A stretch of 64,000 bases of DNA, taken from contig NC_021313.1 of the NCBI RefSeq assembly GCF_000403645.1, positions 1,879,014-1,943,013 of the forward strand, given 5' to 3'. The stretch is from Salinarchaeum sp. Harcht-Bsk1. Lineage in GTDB: Archaea > Halobacteriota > Halobacteria > Halobacteriales > Salinarchaeaceae. Below the pieces are notes generated by a model that had not been told where the DNA came from, did no database searches, and saw only the letters and a program-made list of their open reading frames with translations. Positions within the stretch are counted from its first letter, which is position 1; every line of letters starts with the position of its first letter. Below are positions 44,694 through 53,305 of the stretch, in pieces. The position numbers were made by a program, and so were the translations under genes.

Positions 44694-45548
44694 ATGGTTG
44701 GAGACCACTCACGGGGTGATCCGACGGCAGACGCCGGCGACGAATCGTCGGGGGGAGAGGGCGAGGACACGTCGGTGCCGTTCGGTGGGGAACAAGTCGC
44801 CGAAGGCGAAGAGTTCGAGGAGTTTCGCACCGACGTGAACCGGGCGTTTCCCGAGGACGAACTCTCACTGGAGGAGCTCATGGCCCTCCCTCCCGGCGAG
44901 GGTGCCGCGGAGACCGACGATCCAGCGCCCGCAGCGCCCGACCGGACCGACGGCGCAGGGCCCGATTCCGAGCCGGCCGACGTCGACGAATCGCCGCCGG
45001 CCGCCGCCGAGTCGCCGCCGGACGACGTCCTCGCCCGGTTCGTCGACGCCGTCGACAGCCGCGACCTCACCGAGACCGAGCGCGACCGGCTCCGCAGCGC
45101 GCTGGGCCTCGAGACGACCACGAGCACCGAGGTCCGCGTCCGGCACCTCCAGTCGAACCTTGCCGACCTCGAGGCCTACGTCGACGCGATGGAAGCGTTC
45201 ATCGACGAGCGCGGCACTGCCAGAACGCTGCTGGACCGGCACGAGGGCCGCGTAGAGGATCTGCGGAGCACGCTCGACCGGCACGACGAGGGGCTGGCCG
45301 AACTCCGGACCGGCTTCGTCGACCACGAGCAGCGGATCGAGACGACCGACAGCCGCGTCGGGGCCGTCGAGGAGCGGGTCGACGAGCTAGAGGCCGACCG
45401 CGACAGGCTCGACGCGTGCGTGGAGTCGATCGAACTGCTCGTCCAGTACGCCGAGGAGTTCGGTGCTCGACTCGACGACGTCGAGGAGTGGCAGGACCGG
45501 GTGGAACGGGCGTTCGCGGAGGTTCCCGGGCCCGAGTCGAGCAGCTGA
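44694..45548 (+). CDS. Acidic coiled-coil protein, unknown
   Basis: 284 aa. The N-terminal half (1-130) is acidic, with disordered Pro/Ala/Asp stretches around a short conserved-looking helix (FEEFRTDVNRAFPEDELSLEELMALPPGE). The C-terminal half (about 135-280) is a long predicted coiled coil (VRVRHLQSNLADLEAYVDAMEAFIDE...RVGAVEERVDELEADRDRLDACVESIELL). No membrane segment. It is probably a structural or scaffold protein. The strong TATA box immediately upstream suggests active expression. Family not recognised. Confidence 0.8.
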   Translation: MVGDHSRGDPTADAGDESSGGEGEDTSVPFGGEQVAEGEEFEEFRTDVNRAFPEDELSLEELMALPPGEGAAETDDPAPAAPDRTDGAGPDSEPADVDESPPAAAESPPDDVLARFVDAVDSRDLTETERDRLRSALGLETTTSTEVRVRHLQSNLADLEAYVDAMEAFIDERGTARTLLDRHEGRVEDLRSTLDRHDEGLAELRTGFVDHEQRIETTDSRVGAVEERVDELEADRDRLDACVESIELLVQYAEEFGARLDDVEEWQDRVERAFAEVPGPESSS

Positions 45549-45606
45549 TCCGCGGTCGGACGCAGCGTCGGTATCGGATCGACGCCGCCCGGGCAGCTGC
45601 ACCCGA

Positions 45607-46530
45607 TCAGACGACCTGGTTCCGGAGGGTGCGCCCCTCCTCGAGCCGCTCGACGTTGTCGAGGACGATCTCGGCGATGTCGCGGAAGTAGTCTCGCGTC
45701 CGAGCGGCAGAGTGGGGCGTCACGATGACCTCGTCCAGCTCCCAGAGCGGTGAGTCCGCGGGAAGTGGTTCCTCCTGGAACACGTCCAGGGCGGCGCCGG
45801 CGAGGTCGTCGTTCTCGAGGGCACTGACGAGCGCGTCCTGCACGACGACGCTGCCACGCGCGACGTTGATCAGGTACGCGTCGTCGTCCATCGCGGCGAG
45901 CTCCGCGGGGCCGATGAGCCGTCGCGTCGCGGGCGTCAGCGGCACCGCGAGCACGACGAACGTCGCGTCGAGCAACGCGGTGTGGAGGTCTTCCTGGCCG
46001 TAGACCTCGTCGACGATCGGCACGGGGTCGGGTGAGCGCCGGACGCCCCAGACGTCCATCCCGAGCCAGGTCGCCCGCTCCGCGACGGCCTGGCCGATCG
46101 TACCCAGCCCGACGACGCACACCGACTCGTCTTCGAGCGTGAACGGGCGGTCCCAGTCCGGCTCGATCCACTCGCCGCGGTCCTGGGCGCTCCGGTAGGC
46201 GTGGAGGTTGCGGGCGAACGCGGTCATGTAGCCGAGCACCGTCTCGCCGACGCTCGCGCCGTGGATCCCGGTGCTGTTCGTGAGCGTCAGCCCCTCGGCC
46301 TCGAACTCGTTCTGCGGGAAGCGATCGACGCCGGCCTGGATCGAGTGGACCCACTCGACGGCGTCGAAGAAGTACTCCCGGTGGGCGAAGGTGACGACGC
46401 CGTCGCAAGCGCCCAGTTCGATCGGATCGTCGCCGACCAACTCGGCCTCGACGCCCGCCTCGGTGAGGGCGGTCTGGAGCTCCGCGGGCGGGAACACCGC
46501 CTCGACCGACTCGTGGATACCCAGCTTCAT
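45607..46530 (-). CDS. D-isomer 2-hydroxyacid dehydrogenase family protein
   Basis: 307 aa. The NAD-binding motif VVGLGTIGQAVAERATWLGMDVWGVRR (about 140-165) is present. Catalytic residues appear as ARGSV (Arg), the following acidic residue in DVFQEEPLP, and His in TPHSAA. The N-terminal substrate domain is short. It could act on 2-ketoacids such as glyoxylate, hydroxypyruvate or phosphoglycerate; family membership alone does not decide. CTTTATACC on the minus strand (about 46553-46560) lies 27 nt before ATG 46530, indicating a leaderless transcript. Confidence 0.92.
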   Translation of the reverse strand: MKLGIHESVEAVFPPAELQTALTEAGVEAELVGDDPIELGACDGVVTFAHREYFFDAVEWVHSIQAGVDRFPQNEFEAEGLTLTNSTGIHGASVGETVLGYMTAFARNLHAYRSAQDRGEWIEPDWDRPFTLEDESVCVVGLGTIGQAVAERATWLGMDVWGVRRSPDPVPIVDEVYGQEDLHTALLDATFVVLAVPLTPATRRLIGPAELAAMDDDAYLINVARGSVVVQDALVSALENDDLAGAALDVFQEEPLPADSPLWELDEVIVTPHSAARTRDYFRDIAEIVLDNVERLEEGRTLRNQVV

Positions 46531-46681
46531 GCAGGGGACTGCGGCAGGCAGGTATAAAGTCGAACTGGCGAACTGAACTGCACCCGACGCTGGCGGCGTT
46601 GTTCGCGGGCGTCTGGACCTACCGACTCGTCGCGACCGACGCTCCCGGCGGTCTTAACCCGACGAGGTACCAAAACGGACC

Positions 46682-47437
46682 GTGATCGTCGTCGCGACCG
46701 AGGACTTCGAGGTCTACCACGACGTCGTGGCGGAGCTACGCGACCGCGACGCCGCCTTCACGACGGTCGAGCCCGGCGAGGCGCTCCCCGAACGCGCGAC
46801 TGTCCTCATCGTCGCGGCCGACGAGATGGACGACGTCCGTGCGGCGCACCCGGATCTCGGCCCCGAGGTCGAGGTCGTCGGCGCCGAGCCCGGCGAGGCG
46901 CGGACGGCGGTCGAGGCGGCGCTCCAGCTCGCCCGCAGCGAAGGCGGGCAGCTCGTCGTCGGCGTCGATCCGGGCGACCGGCCGGGGATCGCGGTGCTCG
47001 TCGGCGACACCGTCGTCGCCGCCTACCACGTCCCGCTCGCGCAGGTCGCGGAGATCGTTCGCGAGGAGGTCGCGGACGCGCCGGACCCGATCGTGCGGAT
47101 CGGCGACGGCGCGCGCCTCCAGGGCTCGCGACTGATCGACGCCCTGGGCGACGTCCGCGTCGAACTCGTCGACGAGACGGGGACGACGCCGTCGCTCGGC
47201 GCTGGCGCGAGCGGTCTCGGCGACGTGATCGCGGCCGTCAACATCGCCCAGCGCGAGGGCGAGGTGATCGAAGAGCGCGACGTCGAACCGACGGTCGGCG
47301 AACTCCGGCGCATTCAGGAGCGCTCCCGCGAGCGTGGCGAGGACAACCGGGCGATCGACGAACTCCTCGCCCGGCGCGTCGCGAGCGGCGAACTCACCGT
47401 GGAGGAAGCGCTCGACACGCACCGGGAGGAGCGGTAG
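46682..47437 (+). CDS. Possible RNase H-fold protein, unknown
   Basis: 251 aa from GTG 46682. Residues 1-75 look like a small alpha/beta domain. Residues about 85-195 begin GGQLVVGVDPGDRPGIAVLVGDTVVAAYHVPL, the beta-hairpin and first-Asp pattern of RuvC/YqgF-like RNase H folds. DPIVRIGDGARLQGSRLIDALGDVRVELVDETG then resembles the second strand and helix. A helical C-terminus ends in Arg/Glu-rich DELLARRVASGELTVEEALDTHREER. If active it would be a nuclease, but the later catalytic acids are not obvious. CTTAACCC about 27 nt upstream supports the GTG. Confidence 0.72.
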   Translation: MIVVATEDFEVYHDVVAELRDRDAAFTTVEPGEALPERATVLIVAADEMDDVRAAHPDLGPEVEVVGAEPGEARTAVEAALQLARSEGGQLVVGVDPGDRPGIAVLVGDTVVAAYHVPLAQVAEIVREEVADAPDPIVRIGDGARLQGSRLIDALGDVRVELVDETGTTPSLGAGASGLGDVIAAVNIAQREGEVIEERDVEPTVGELRRIQERSRERGEDNRAIDELLARRVASGELTVEEALDTHREER

Positions 47438-47442
47438 CTGCG

Positions 47443-47582
47443 GAGCTATCGTCGTCGTCGTGGAGTTGCAATCGTGGCGGAGCTACTGTCGTCGCGGAAT
47501 TGCAGTCGTCGCGGAATTGCAGTCGTCGCGGAATTGCAGTCGTCGGGAAGCCGCAGTCTTCGGGAAGCCGCAGTCGTCGCGG
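47443..47582. repeat. 17-nt minisatellite-like array, about eight units
   Basis: Starts 6 nt after the stop at 47437. Regular 17-nt units occur at 47463, 47480, 47497, 47514, then 47531 (16 nt), 47547 and 47564. The unit consensus is GAATTGCAGTCGTCGCG, identical at 47497 and 47514. The first unit (47443) is 20 nt. There are no spacers, so it is not CRISPR. The rest of the gap to 47765 shows nothing clear. In the sense direction it would lie in the 3' flank of the RNase H-like gene. Confidence 0.7.
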
Positions 47583-47765
47583 CCGGAGCTGTGGGGGATC
47601 GGGTGTTTCTGACGGGATAGCACCCCGAACTCGAGCGTGCGCCGTCGAGTTCGGACGAGCGACGAAAGGCCGCCCGGCCGCATGGCGTCGGCCGGACCGC
47701 GTATGCCAGACAAGTGGGATCGCACTGTGGGCGATCGAGGGTGGTCGGCGCGACGTGGACGGGGC

Positions 47766-47972
47766 CTACCCTGCGGATCGCGCCTCCGTCCAGGTGCAAT
47801 CAGGGCAGTCCAGGCGGCCGTGGCAGTTGATCGTCGCGGTGCCACACCGCGGGCAGTCGTCGGCACCGGGCGTCACGGCCAGCACGTTGGAGGTCGTCGG
47901 GGCGGTGGCCGGCGACGATTCCGAGGGGGCATTCGGCCCGGCGCCGGGTCGTGTGTGGTCTGTGGTGGGCAT
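47766..47972 (-). CDS. Small zinc-finger protein
   Basis: 68 aa from ATG 47972. The N-terminal about 38 residues are Pro/Ser/Thr-rich and disordered. The C-terminus CPRCGTATINCHGRLDCPDCTW is a compact zinc ribbon (CxxC...CxxC, with one extra Cys). A CTTATC box on the minus strand (about 48000-48006) lies some 28-30 nt upstream. GTG 47978 is an alternative start two codons earlier. It is one of three zinc-ribbon proteins in the window. Confidence 0.7.
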   Translation of the reverse strand: MPTTDHTRPGAGPNAPSESSPATAPTTSNVLAVTPGADDCPRCGTATINCHGRLDCPDCTWTEARSAG

Positions 47973-48105
47973 CCACACGAACGGTCCGCATTTCCACTGA
48001 TAAGGCTATCCCTGATACGGATGCAGACTATTCTACGAATATAAGGTGTATCCAGTCTCCAATAGCGGAGATATCTTGACGGACGCTGAAAATCGTCCGC
48101 CGCAC

Positions 48106-49548
48106 TCACTCGCCCTCCCGTCCGGCGCGGGCCGCGGCCTCCGCCCGGCGTGCGACCTCGCGGAACGCGAGTCCGGTCTCCCGGGCGACCGCCGCCGCGT
48201 CGTCGTACTCTGCACTGACGTCGAAGATCGACCCGTCGGCGTCGGTGCCGACCTTGACCTCGATCGGGAACGACTCGCCGTCGACCTCGACGGTCACCGA
48301 TTCGATTCGACGCTCTGCGACCCAGCGGTGGGCAGCGCCGGCCTCTCGAACGCCCAGCGATCCGGTCTCCTCGGCGAGTGTGCGGGCGACCGCCGCCGAG
48401 TCCGCCGGATCGACGATCACCTTGACGAGGTGGCCGGGTCGCGACTTCTTCATCGTCGTCGGCACGATCGTCACGTCCTTGGCGCCCACGGCGGCCAGCG
48501 AGTCCTGCAGATCGCCGAGCACCTCCGGCGCGACGTCGTCGACGTTCGTCTCGAGGACGGAAATCGGCTGGCACTCGAACTCGCCGCGCTCCTCGCCGAC
48601 GATCGCGCGGAGGACGTTCGGCCGGTCGCCGAGGTCGTAGCCGCCGGCGCCGTAGCCCGAGCCGGCCACGCGCAGCGGCGGCACGCGGGTGCGGCCCTCC
48701 GCGACGTGGGCGAGGATCGCCGCGCCGGTCGGGGTCAACAGCTCGCGATCGACGGGGCCGTGCTCGAGTTCCCAGTCAGCGCGCTCGGCGAGTTCCACGA
48801 CGGCCGGCGCGGGGACGGGGTAGGTGCCGTGACTCGATTCGTCCTCGCCGCCGCCGGCAGCGACGGGCGTGGTGACGACGGAATCGACGTCGAGGTCGTC
48901 GAGGAGGAGCGCCGCCCCGACGACGTCGGCGATCGCGTCGTCGGCCCCGACTTCGTGGAAGTGCGTGGCGTCGAGGTCGGTGCCGTGGACGGCCGCCTCG
49001 GCCTCGCCCAGCAGTTCGAATATCGCCAGCGCGTCCTCCCGTGCGGCCTCGGGAATCGGGAGGTCTGCGACGATCTCCCGGACCTCGGCGTAGGTGCGGT
49101 GGGGACCGTGCCCCTCTGCGGGCGTGGCGTCACCGTCGTCCGCCGCCTCGTCGTGGGACCGGTCGTGACCGTGGTCGTGATCGTGGCCGGAATCGTGGTG
49201 GTGTGAGTGCTCGTGGTCGTGGCCGTGACCGTGATCGTGCTCCCCGTGATCGTGGCTGTGTTCGTCTGACCGATCGTGGTGGTGTGCGTGTTCGTGCTCT
49301 CCGTCATCGTGGTGGCCGTGCGACGAATCCGTGCCGTCTCCTCCGTCGGAGCCGTCCGAATCGTCGAGGAGCACGCGAACGCGTGTCGCGGAGATCCCTA
49401 CCTCCTCGACGGTCTCGACGTCGTATTCGATCGGGAGTGCGTCCTCGACCGGCGCGAGCACCGCCCGATCGGCACCGGCGGCGAGCAGGGCACCGAGCAG
49501 GAGGTCGCCGCTCGCACCGGTCCGGCCGTCGAACGCGAGCGTGGTCAT
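48106..49548 (-). CDS. larC: LarC, nickel-insertion protein for the nickel-pincer cofactor
   Basis: 480 aa. It opens [26 protein letters not shown], the LarC1 signature. [28 protein letters not shown] is the conserved central motif, and the LarC2 domain follows (from about residue 260). Residues about 65-145 form a large His/Asp-rich insert ([19 protein letters not shown]...), suited to holding Ni. LarC inserts Ni into the pyridinium-thiocarboxylate cofactor of lactate racemase-like enzymes. larA, larB and larE are not in the window. ATG 49548 starts the conserved region. Confidence 0.92.
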   Translation of the reverse strand: MTTLAFDGRTGASGDLLLGALLAAGADRAVLAPVEDALPIEYDVETVEEVGISATRVRVLLDDSDGSDGGDGTDSSHGHHDDGEHEHAHHHDRSDEHSHDHGEHDHGHGHDHEHSHHHDSGHDHDHGHDRSHDEAADDGDATPAEGHGPHRTYAEVREIVADLPIPEAAREDALAIFELLGEAEAAVHGTDLDATHFHEVGADDAIADVVGAALLLDDLDVDSVVTTPVAAGGGEDESSHGTYPVPAPAVVELAERADWELEHGPVDRELLTPTGAAILAHVAEGRTRVPPLRVAGSGYGAGGYDLGDRPNVLRAIVGEERGEFECQPISVLETNVDDVAPEVLGDLQDSLAAVGAKDVTIVPTTMKKSRPGHLVKVIVDPADSAAVARTLAEETGSLGVREAGAAHRWVAERRIESVTVEVDGESFPIEVKVGTDADGSIFDVSAEYDDAAAVARETGLAFREVARRAEAAARAGREGE

Positions 49549-49654
49549 GTCGAACCCGACGCAGGCGGTGCCGAAAAGCACCGTGGTCGGCAGGGCGCTC
49601 GCGTTAGGAGCAGACGGCCAGCGAGCGCCGGACTGTTCGGTGGGGCCGCGACCG

Positions 49655-50083
49655 CTACGCCGGGCCGTCGCCGCGAACGTTCTCGCCAGCGTCGGTCGCG
49701 ATCACTCGCCCCTCGAGGAGTCCCCACCCCGCCGCGACGAGGAGGACGACGCCGCCGAGCAGCGTGAGCCAGAGTCCGGCCTTCGGATCGTGCGTCCCGA
49801 GGTCGCTGACCTGCGAGTAGGCGTCGTAGCCGACGATCACCGTCACCGCGCCAGCGAGCGCGGCGGCGACGGGTGCGATCAGGTCCCACTCGAAGGTGAC
49901 GCCGAACGCGAGCGTGGCCAGCACGACGCCGGCAGTGATGTAGCCGTCCTCGTGCTGGAGGCCGGTGGTGGACTCGCCGAGTGCGGCGTACCACGGAAGG
50001 AGTGCGCCGACGATCACCGCCATGACGCCTGCCAGCGCGAGGTACGCGCTCCAGGGCACCTCGTCGGGATCCGTGTAGACCAT
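49655..50083 (-). CDS. Four-helix membrane protein, unknown
   Basis: 142 aa. Hydrophobic helices at about 13-33, 47-63, 67-88 and 102-122. A short acidic N-terminus ([14 protein letters not shown]) and a polar tail containing [17 protein letters not shown] flank them. No transporter motif. ATG 50083 is preferred over the frame start at 50269, which would add an Arg-rich non-acidic segment. It lies just downstream, on the minus strand, of the cdc48 promoter region. Function unknown. Confidence 0.78.
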   Translation of the reverse strand: MVYTDPDEVPWSAYLALAGVMAVIVGALLPWYAALGESTTGLQHEDGYITAGVVLATLAFGVTFEWDLIAPVAAALAGAVTVIVGYDAYSQVSDLGTHDPKAGLWLTLLGGVVLLVAAGWGLLEGRVIATDAGENVRGDGPA

Positions 50084-50455
50084 CGTGTTCGGCGCAGGGG
50101 CCCGCTCCCTATCAATTGTCCGGGTGCGGCGGGTCGATGCGACGCCGCGACCCGACCTGCGTGGTTCATCGCTACGATGTGTGCCACCCTGCAGTCGGCC
50201 AGCGGATCTACGGACGCCGACATTCCTAAGGTGACGGGGGTTGCAGTTAGGCACGTTAGCACGAACCATGAATCAGGGACAGCAGGGTGGCGGCGCGCAC
50301 GCCGGACGCGAGTCCGCGTCCGTGCGTGCAGTCGTTACGACGCGAGACGGCCCACGGCTGGACCGGCGACGCCCCCGACGGACGGCAACGCTTGCACGCA
50401 CCAGCACAAGACCTATCGGGCACCGACCCCGAGCAAGCGACAACCTACTCCACCG
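50084..50455. other. Divergent intergenic region upstream of cdc48
   Basis: 372 nt. ACCTATCGG at about 50411-50419 is a plausible TATA box for cdc48, with a leader of about 14 nt. A 63-codon frame from ATG 50268 ([18 protein letters not shown]) ends in a TGA overlapping the cdc48 ATG, but it is Arg/Thr-rich and unlike other genes here. I treat it as non-coding leader. No RNA gene seen. Confidence 0.5.
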
Positions 50456-52681
50456 ATGAACGAAGTCCAACTCGAAGTTGCGAAGGCCTACCCCAACGAC
50501 TCGGGGCGAGGCATCGCCCGGCTGGATCCGGACACGCTGCTCCACCTGAAGCTCTCCCCCGGCGACATCATCGAGATCGAGGGGGCTAACTCCACGGCGG
50601 CGAAGGTCTGGCGCGCCGACCGCCAGGACTGGAACACCGACACCGTCCGCATCGACGGGTTCACCCGCCAGAACGCCGACGTCGGGATCGGCGAGCGCGT
50701 CGAGATCCGGAAGGCCGAAGCGACGAAGGCCGACTCGCTCGTGCTCGCGCCGCCCGAGGAGGCGTCGGTGCAGTTCGGCTCCGACGCCGCGGGCATGGTC
50801 AAGCGGCAGATCCTCAAGCGCCCGGTCGTCGAGCGCGACATCGTCCCGGTGATGTCCTCGACGAACCACCCGTTCATGCGCTCGCCGGGGCAGGCGATCC
50901 CGCTGATCGCCGTCGAGACCGAGCCCGAGGGCGTCGTCCTCGTCACGGAGGACACCGACGTCGAACTCCGCGAGGAGCCCATCTCCGGGTTCGAGAAGAC
51001 CGGCGGCGGCATCACCTACGAGGACATCGGCGGCCTCTCCGGCGAGATCCAGCGCGTCCGCGAGATGGTCGAACTGCCGATGAAGCACCCGCAGATCTTC
51101 AAGAAGCTGGGGATCGAGCCGCCACAGGGCGTCCTGCTCCACGGCCCGCCCGGGACTGGCAAGACCCTCCTGGCGAAAGCCGTCGCCAACGAGACCTCCG
51201 CCTCCTTCTTCTCTATCGCGGGGCCGGAGATCATCTCGAAGTACTACGGGGAGAGCGAGCAACAGCTCAGGGAGATCTTCGAGGACGCGACCGAGGAGTC
51301 GCCGTCGATCATCTTCATCGACGAGCTCGACTCCATCGCGCCCAAACGGGAGGACGTCACCGGCGAGGTGGAGCGCCGGGTCGTCGCCCAGCTACTGACG
51401 ATGATGGACGGCCTCGAATCGCGGGGCCAGGTCATCGTCATCGCGGCGACGAACCGCGTCGACTCCGTCGATCCCGCGCTCCGGCGGCCGGGCCGGTTCG
51501 ACCGCGAGATCGAGATCGGCGTCCCCGATGAGACGGGCCGCGAGGAGATCCTCCAGATCCACACTCGCGGCATGCCCCTCTCCGACGACGTCGACCTCGG
51601 TCACCTCGCCGACGAGACCCACGGCTTCGTCGGCGCCGACATCGAGAGTCTGACGAAGGAGGCAGCGATGAAGGCCCTGCGGCGCTACCTCCCCGAGATC
51701 GACCTCGACGAGGAGGACATCCCGCCGAGCCTCATCGACCGGATGATCGTCAAGCGGGACGACTTCCGGGGCGCGCTCGCGGAGGTCGAGCCCTCCGCGA
51801 TGCGGGAGGTGCTCGTCGAGTTACCGAAGGTGTCCTGGGACGACGTCGGCGGCCTCGAGGAGGCGAAACGCGACATCAAGGAGTCCGTCGAGTGGCCGAT
51901 GCGCGACCCCGAGCGGTTCACCCGCATGGGAATCGAGCCGCCGAAGGGCATCCTGCTCTACGGCCCGCCCGGCACCGGGAAGACGCTGATGGCGAAGGCC
52001 GTCGCCAACGAGACGAACGCGAACTTCATCTCGGTGCGGGGCCCGCAACTGCTCTCGAAGTGGGTCGGCGAGTCGGAGAAGGCGATCCGTCAGACGTTCC
52101 GAAAGGCCCGGCAGGTCGCTCCGACCGTCATCTTCTTCGACGAACTCGACTCCCTGGCGCCGAACCGGAGCCAGGAGATGGGCAGTAACGTCTCCGAGCG
52201 GGTCGTCAACCAGCTCCTGACCGAACTCGACGGGCTCGAGGAGATGGAGCACGTCATGGTCATCGGCGCGACCAACCGGCCGGACATGATCGACCCCGCG
52301 CTCATCCGCTCGGGCCGCTTCGACCGCCTCGTGATGGTCGGCCAGCCCGACCAGGAGGGCCGCGAGCAGATCCTCCGGATCCACACCGACGACACGCCGC
52401 TGGCCGCGGACGTCAGTCTCCGCGAGATCGCCGAGCGCTCCGACGGCTACGTCGGCTCCGACCTCGAGACGATCGCCCGGGAGGCCGCCATCGAGGCGCT
52501 CCGGGACGACGACGACGCCGAGGAGGTCCAGATGAAGCACTTCCGGGCCGGCATGGAGTCCGTCCGCCCGACGATCACCGAGGACCTGCTGGAGTACTAC
52601 GACTCCGTCGAGGAGGAGTTCCGCGGCGGCAGCGCGGAGCCCGGCAGAGGGCGGCGCGGGAGTCGGATCGGGTTCCAGTGA
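50456..52681 (+). CDS. cdc48: Cdc48/VCP-like AAA ATPase
   Basis: 741 aa, type II AAA protein. The N domain (1-about 190) has the double-psi-barrel start [28 protein letters not shown]. Ring D1: Walker A GPPGTGKT at about 230-237, Walker [15 protein letters not shown], Arg finger [16 protein letters not shown]. Ring D2: Walker A at about 503-510, [14 protein letters not shown] and [15 protein letters not shown]. It forms a hexameric unfoldase, probably feeding the proteasome or remodelling complexes. The acidic C-terminal tail lacks the eukaryotic HbYX-like end. No adaptor genes adjacent. Confidence 0.96.
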   Translation: MNEVQLEVAKAYPNDSGRGIARLDPDTLLHLKLSPGDIIEIEGANSTAAKVWRADRQDWNTDTVRIDGFTRQNADVGIGERVEIRKAEATKADSLVLAPPEEASVQFGSDAAGMVKRQILKRPVVERDIVPVMSSTNHPFMRSPGQAIPLIAVETEPEGVVLVTEDTDVELREEPISGFEKTGGGITYEDIGGLSGEIQRVREMVELPMKHPQIFKKLGIEPPQGVLLHGPPGTGKTLLAKAVANETSASFFSIAGPEIISKYYGESEQQLREIFEDATEESPSIIFIDELDSIAPKREDVTGEVERRVVAQLLTMMDGLESRGQVIVIAATNRVDSVDPALRRPGRFDREIEIGVPDETGREEILQIHTRGMPLSDDVDLGHLADETHGFVGADIESLTKEAAMKALRRYLPEIDLDEEDIPPSLIDRMIVKRDDFRGALAEVEPSAMREVLVELPKVSWDDVGGLEEAKRDIKESVEWPMRDPERFTRMGIEPPKGILLYGPPGTGKTLMAKAVANETNANFISVRGPQLLSKWVGESEKAIRQTFRKARQVAPTVIFFDELDSLAPNRSQEMGSNVSERVVNQLLTELDGLEEMEHVMVIGATNRPDMIDPALIRSGRFDRLVMVGQPDQEGREQILRIHTDDTPLAADVSLREIAERSDGYVGSDLETIAREAAIEALRDDDDAEEVQMKHFRAGMESVRPTITEDLLEYYDSVEEEFRGGSAEPGRGRRGSRIGFQ

Positions 52682-52772
52682 ACGGCCGTCTGCGGTAGCG
52701 CAGCGCCGTTTTCCGTCCGTTGGGTATCGGCACCGTTTTTCTGATTCACCGAGCAGCTTCGCCTACAGCCAT

Positions 52773-53225
52773 ATGGCCACGGCCCGATCCATCCGCGAGG
52801 ACGAACTCGCCGAGCTACTGGAACTCTACGAGATGCTCAGCAGCCGGAACGAGTCGCTCGATTCCTCGGACCCGGAACTCCGCGAGGAGTTCGACCGGAT
52901 GCGCACCGACGACTCGCTGACCATCGTCGCGGTCGAGCACGACGACCACCTCGTCGCGACCTGCACGGTCTCGGTGACGCGAAATCTCACCCGCGACGGG
53001 CGACCCTGGGCGGTGATGGAGAACGTGGTGACCCACGAGGACTATCGCGGCGAGGGCTTCGGTACGGCCGCAGTCGAGTACGGGTTCGACGTCGCGGAGC
53101 AGGCCGGCTGCTACAAGGTCATGCTGCTCACCGGCCGGGAATCGGAGTCCGTGCTCGGATTTTACGAGGACTGCGGGTTCGATCCCGACGAGAAGCGCGG
53201 GTTCGTCCGATACCTCGACGAGTAG
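52773..53225 (+). CDS. GNAT family N-acetyltransferase
   Basis: 150 aa. Clear GNAT fold: ATARSIREDELAELLELYEML at the start, the acceptor strand WAVMENVVTHEDYRGEGFGTAAVEYGFDVAEQAG with the acetyl-CoA loop (YRGEGFGT, about 90-97), then CYKVMLLTGRESESVLGFYEDCGFDPDEKRGFVRYL. The Q/RxxGxG/A pyrophosphate motif is intact, so it is probably active. Substrate unknown. A T-run (CCGTTTTTCTG) before it may serve as its promoter element and as the terminator of cdc48. Confidence 0.9.
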   Translation: MATARSIREDELAELLELYEMLSSRNESLDSSDPELREEFDRMRTDDSLTIVAVEHDDHLVATCTVSVTRNLTRDGRPWAVMENVVTHEDYRGEGFGTAAVEYGFDVAEQAGCYKVMLLTGRESESVLGFYEDCGFDPDEKRGFVRYLDE

Positions 53226-53305
53226 TCGAGCCACCGCGAGCGCACTGCGGCGTCGCCGCTCGGGTTCGAGAACGTTTTTTGCCGCCGCCACCGGCAGGAC
53301 TGACC

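Noticed and set aside
47443-47582. CRISPR array
   Set aside because: 17-nt units are contiguous with no spacers and drift steadily. No cas operon is present.
50268-50459. 63-aa frame before cdc48
   Set aside because: Basic and Thr/Arg-rich, overlapping the cdc48 ATG. More likely leader DNA, since a TATA-like box lies after most of it.
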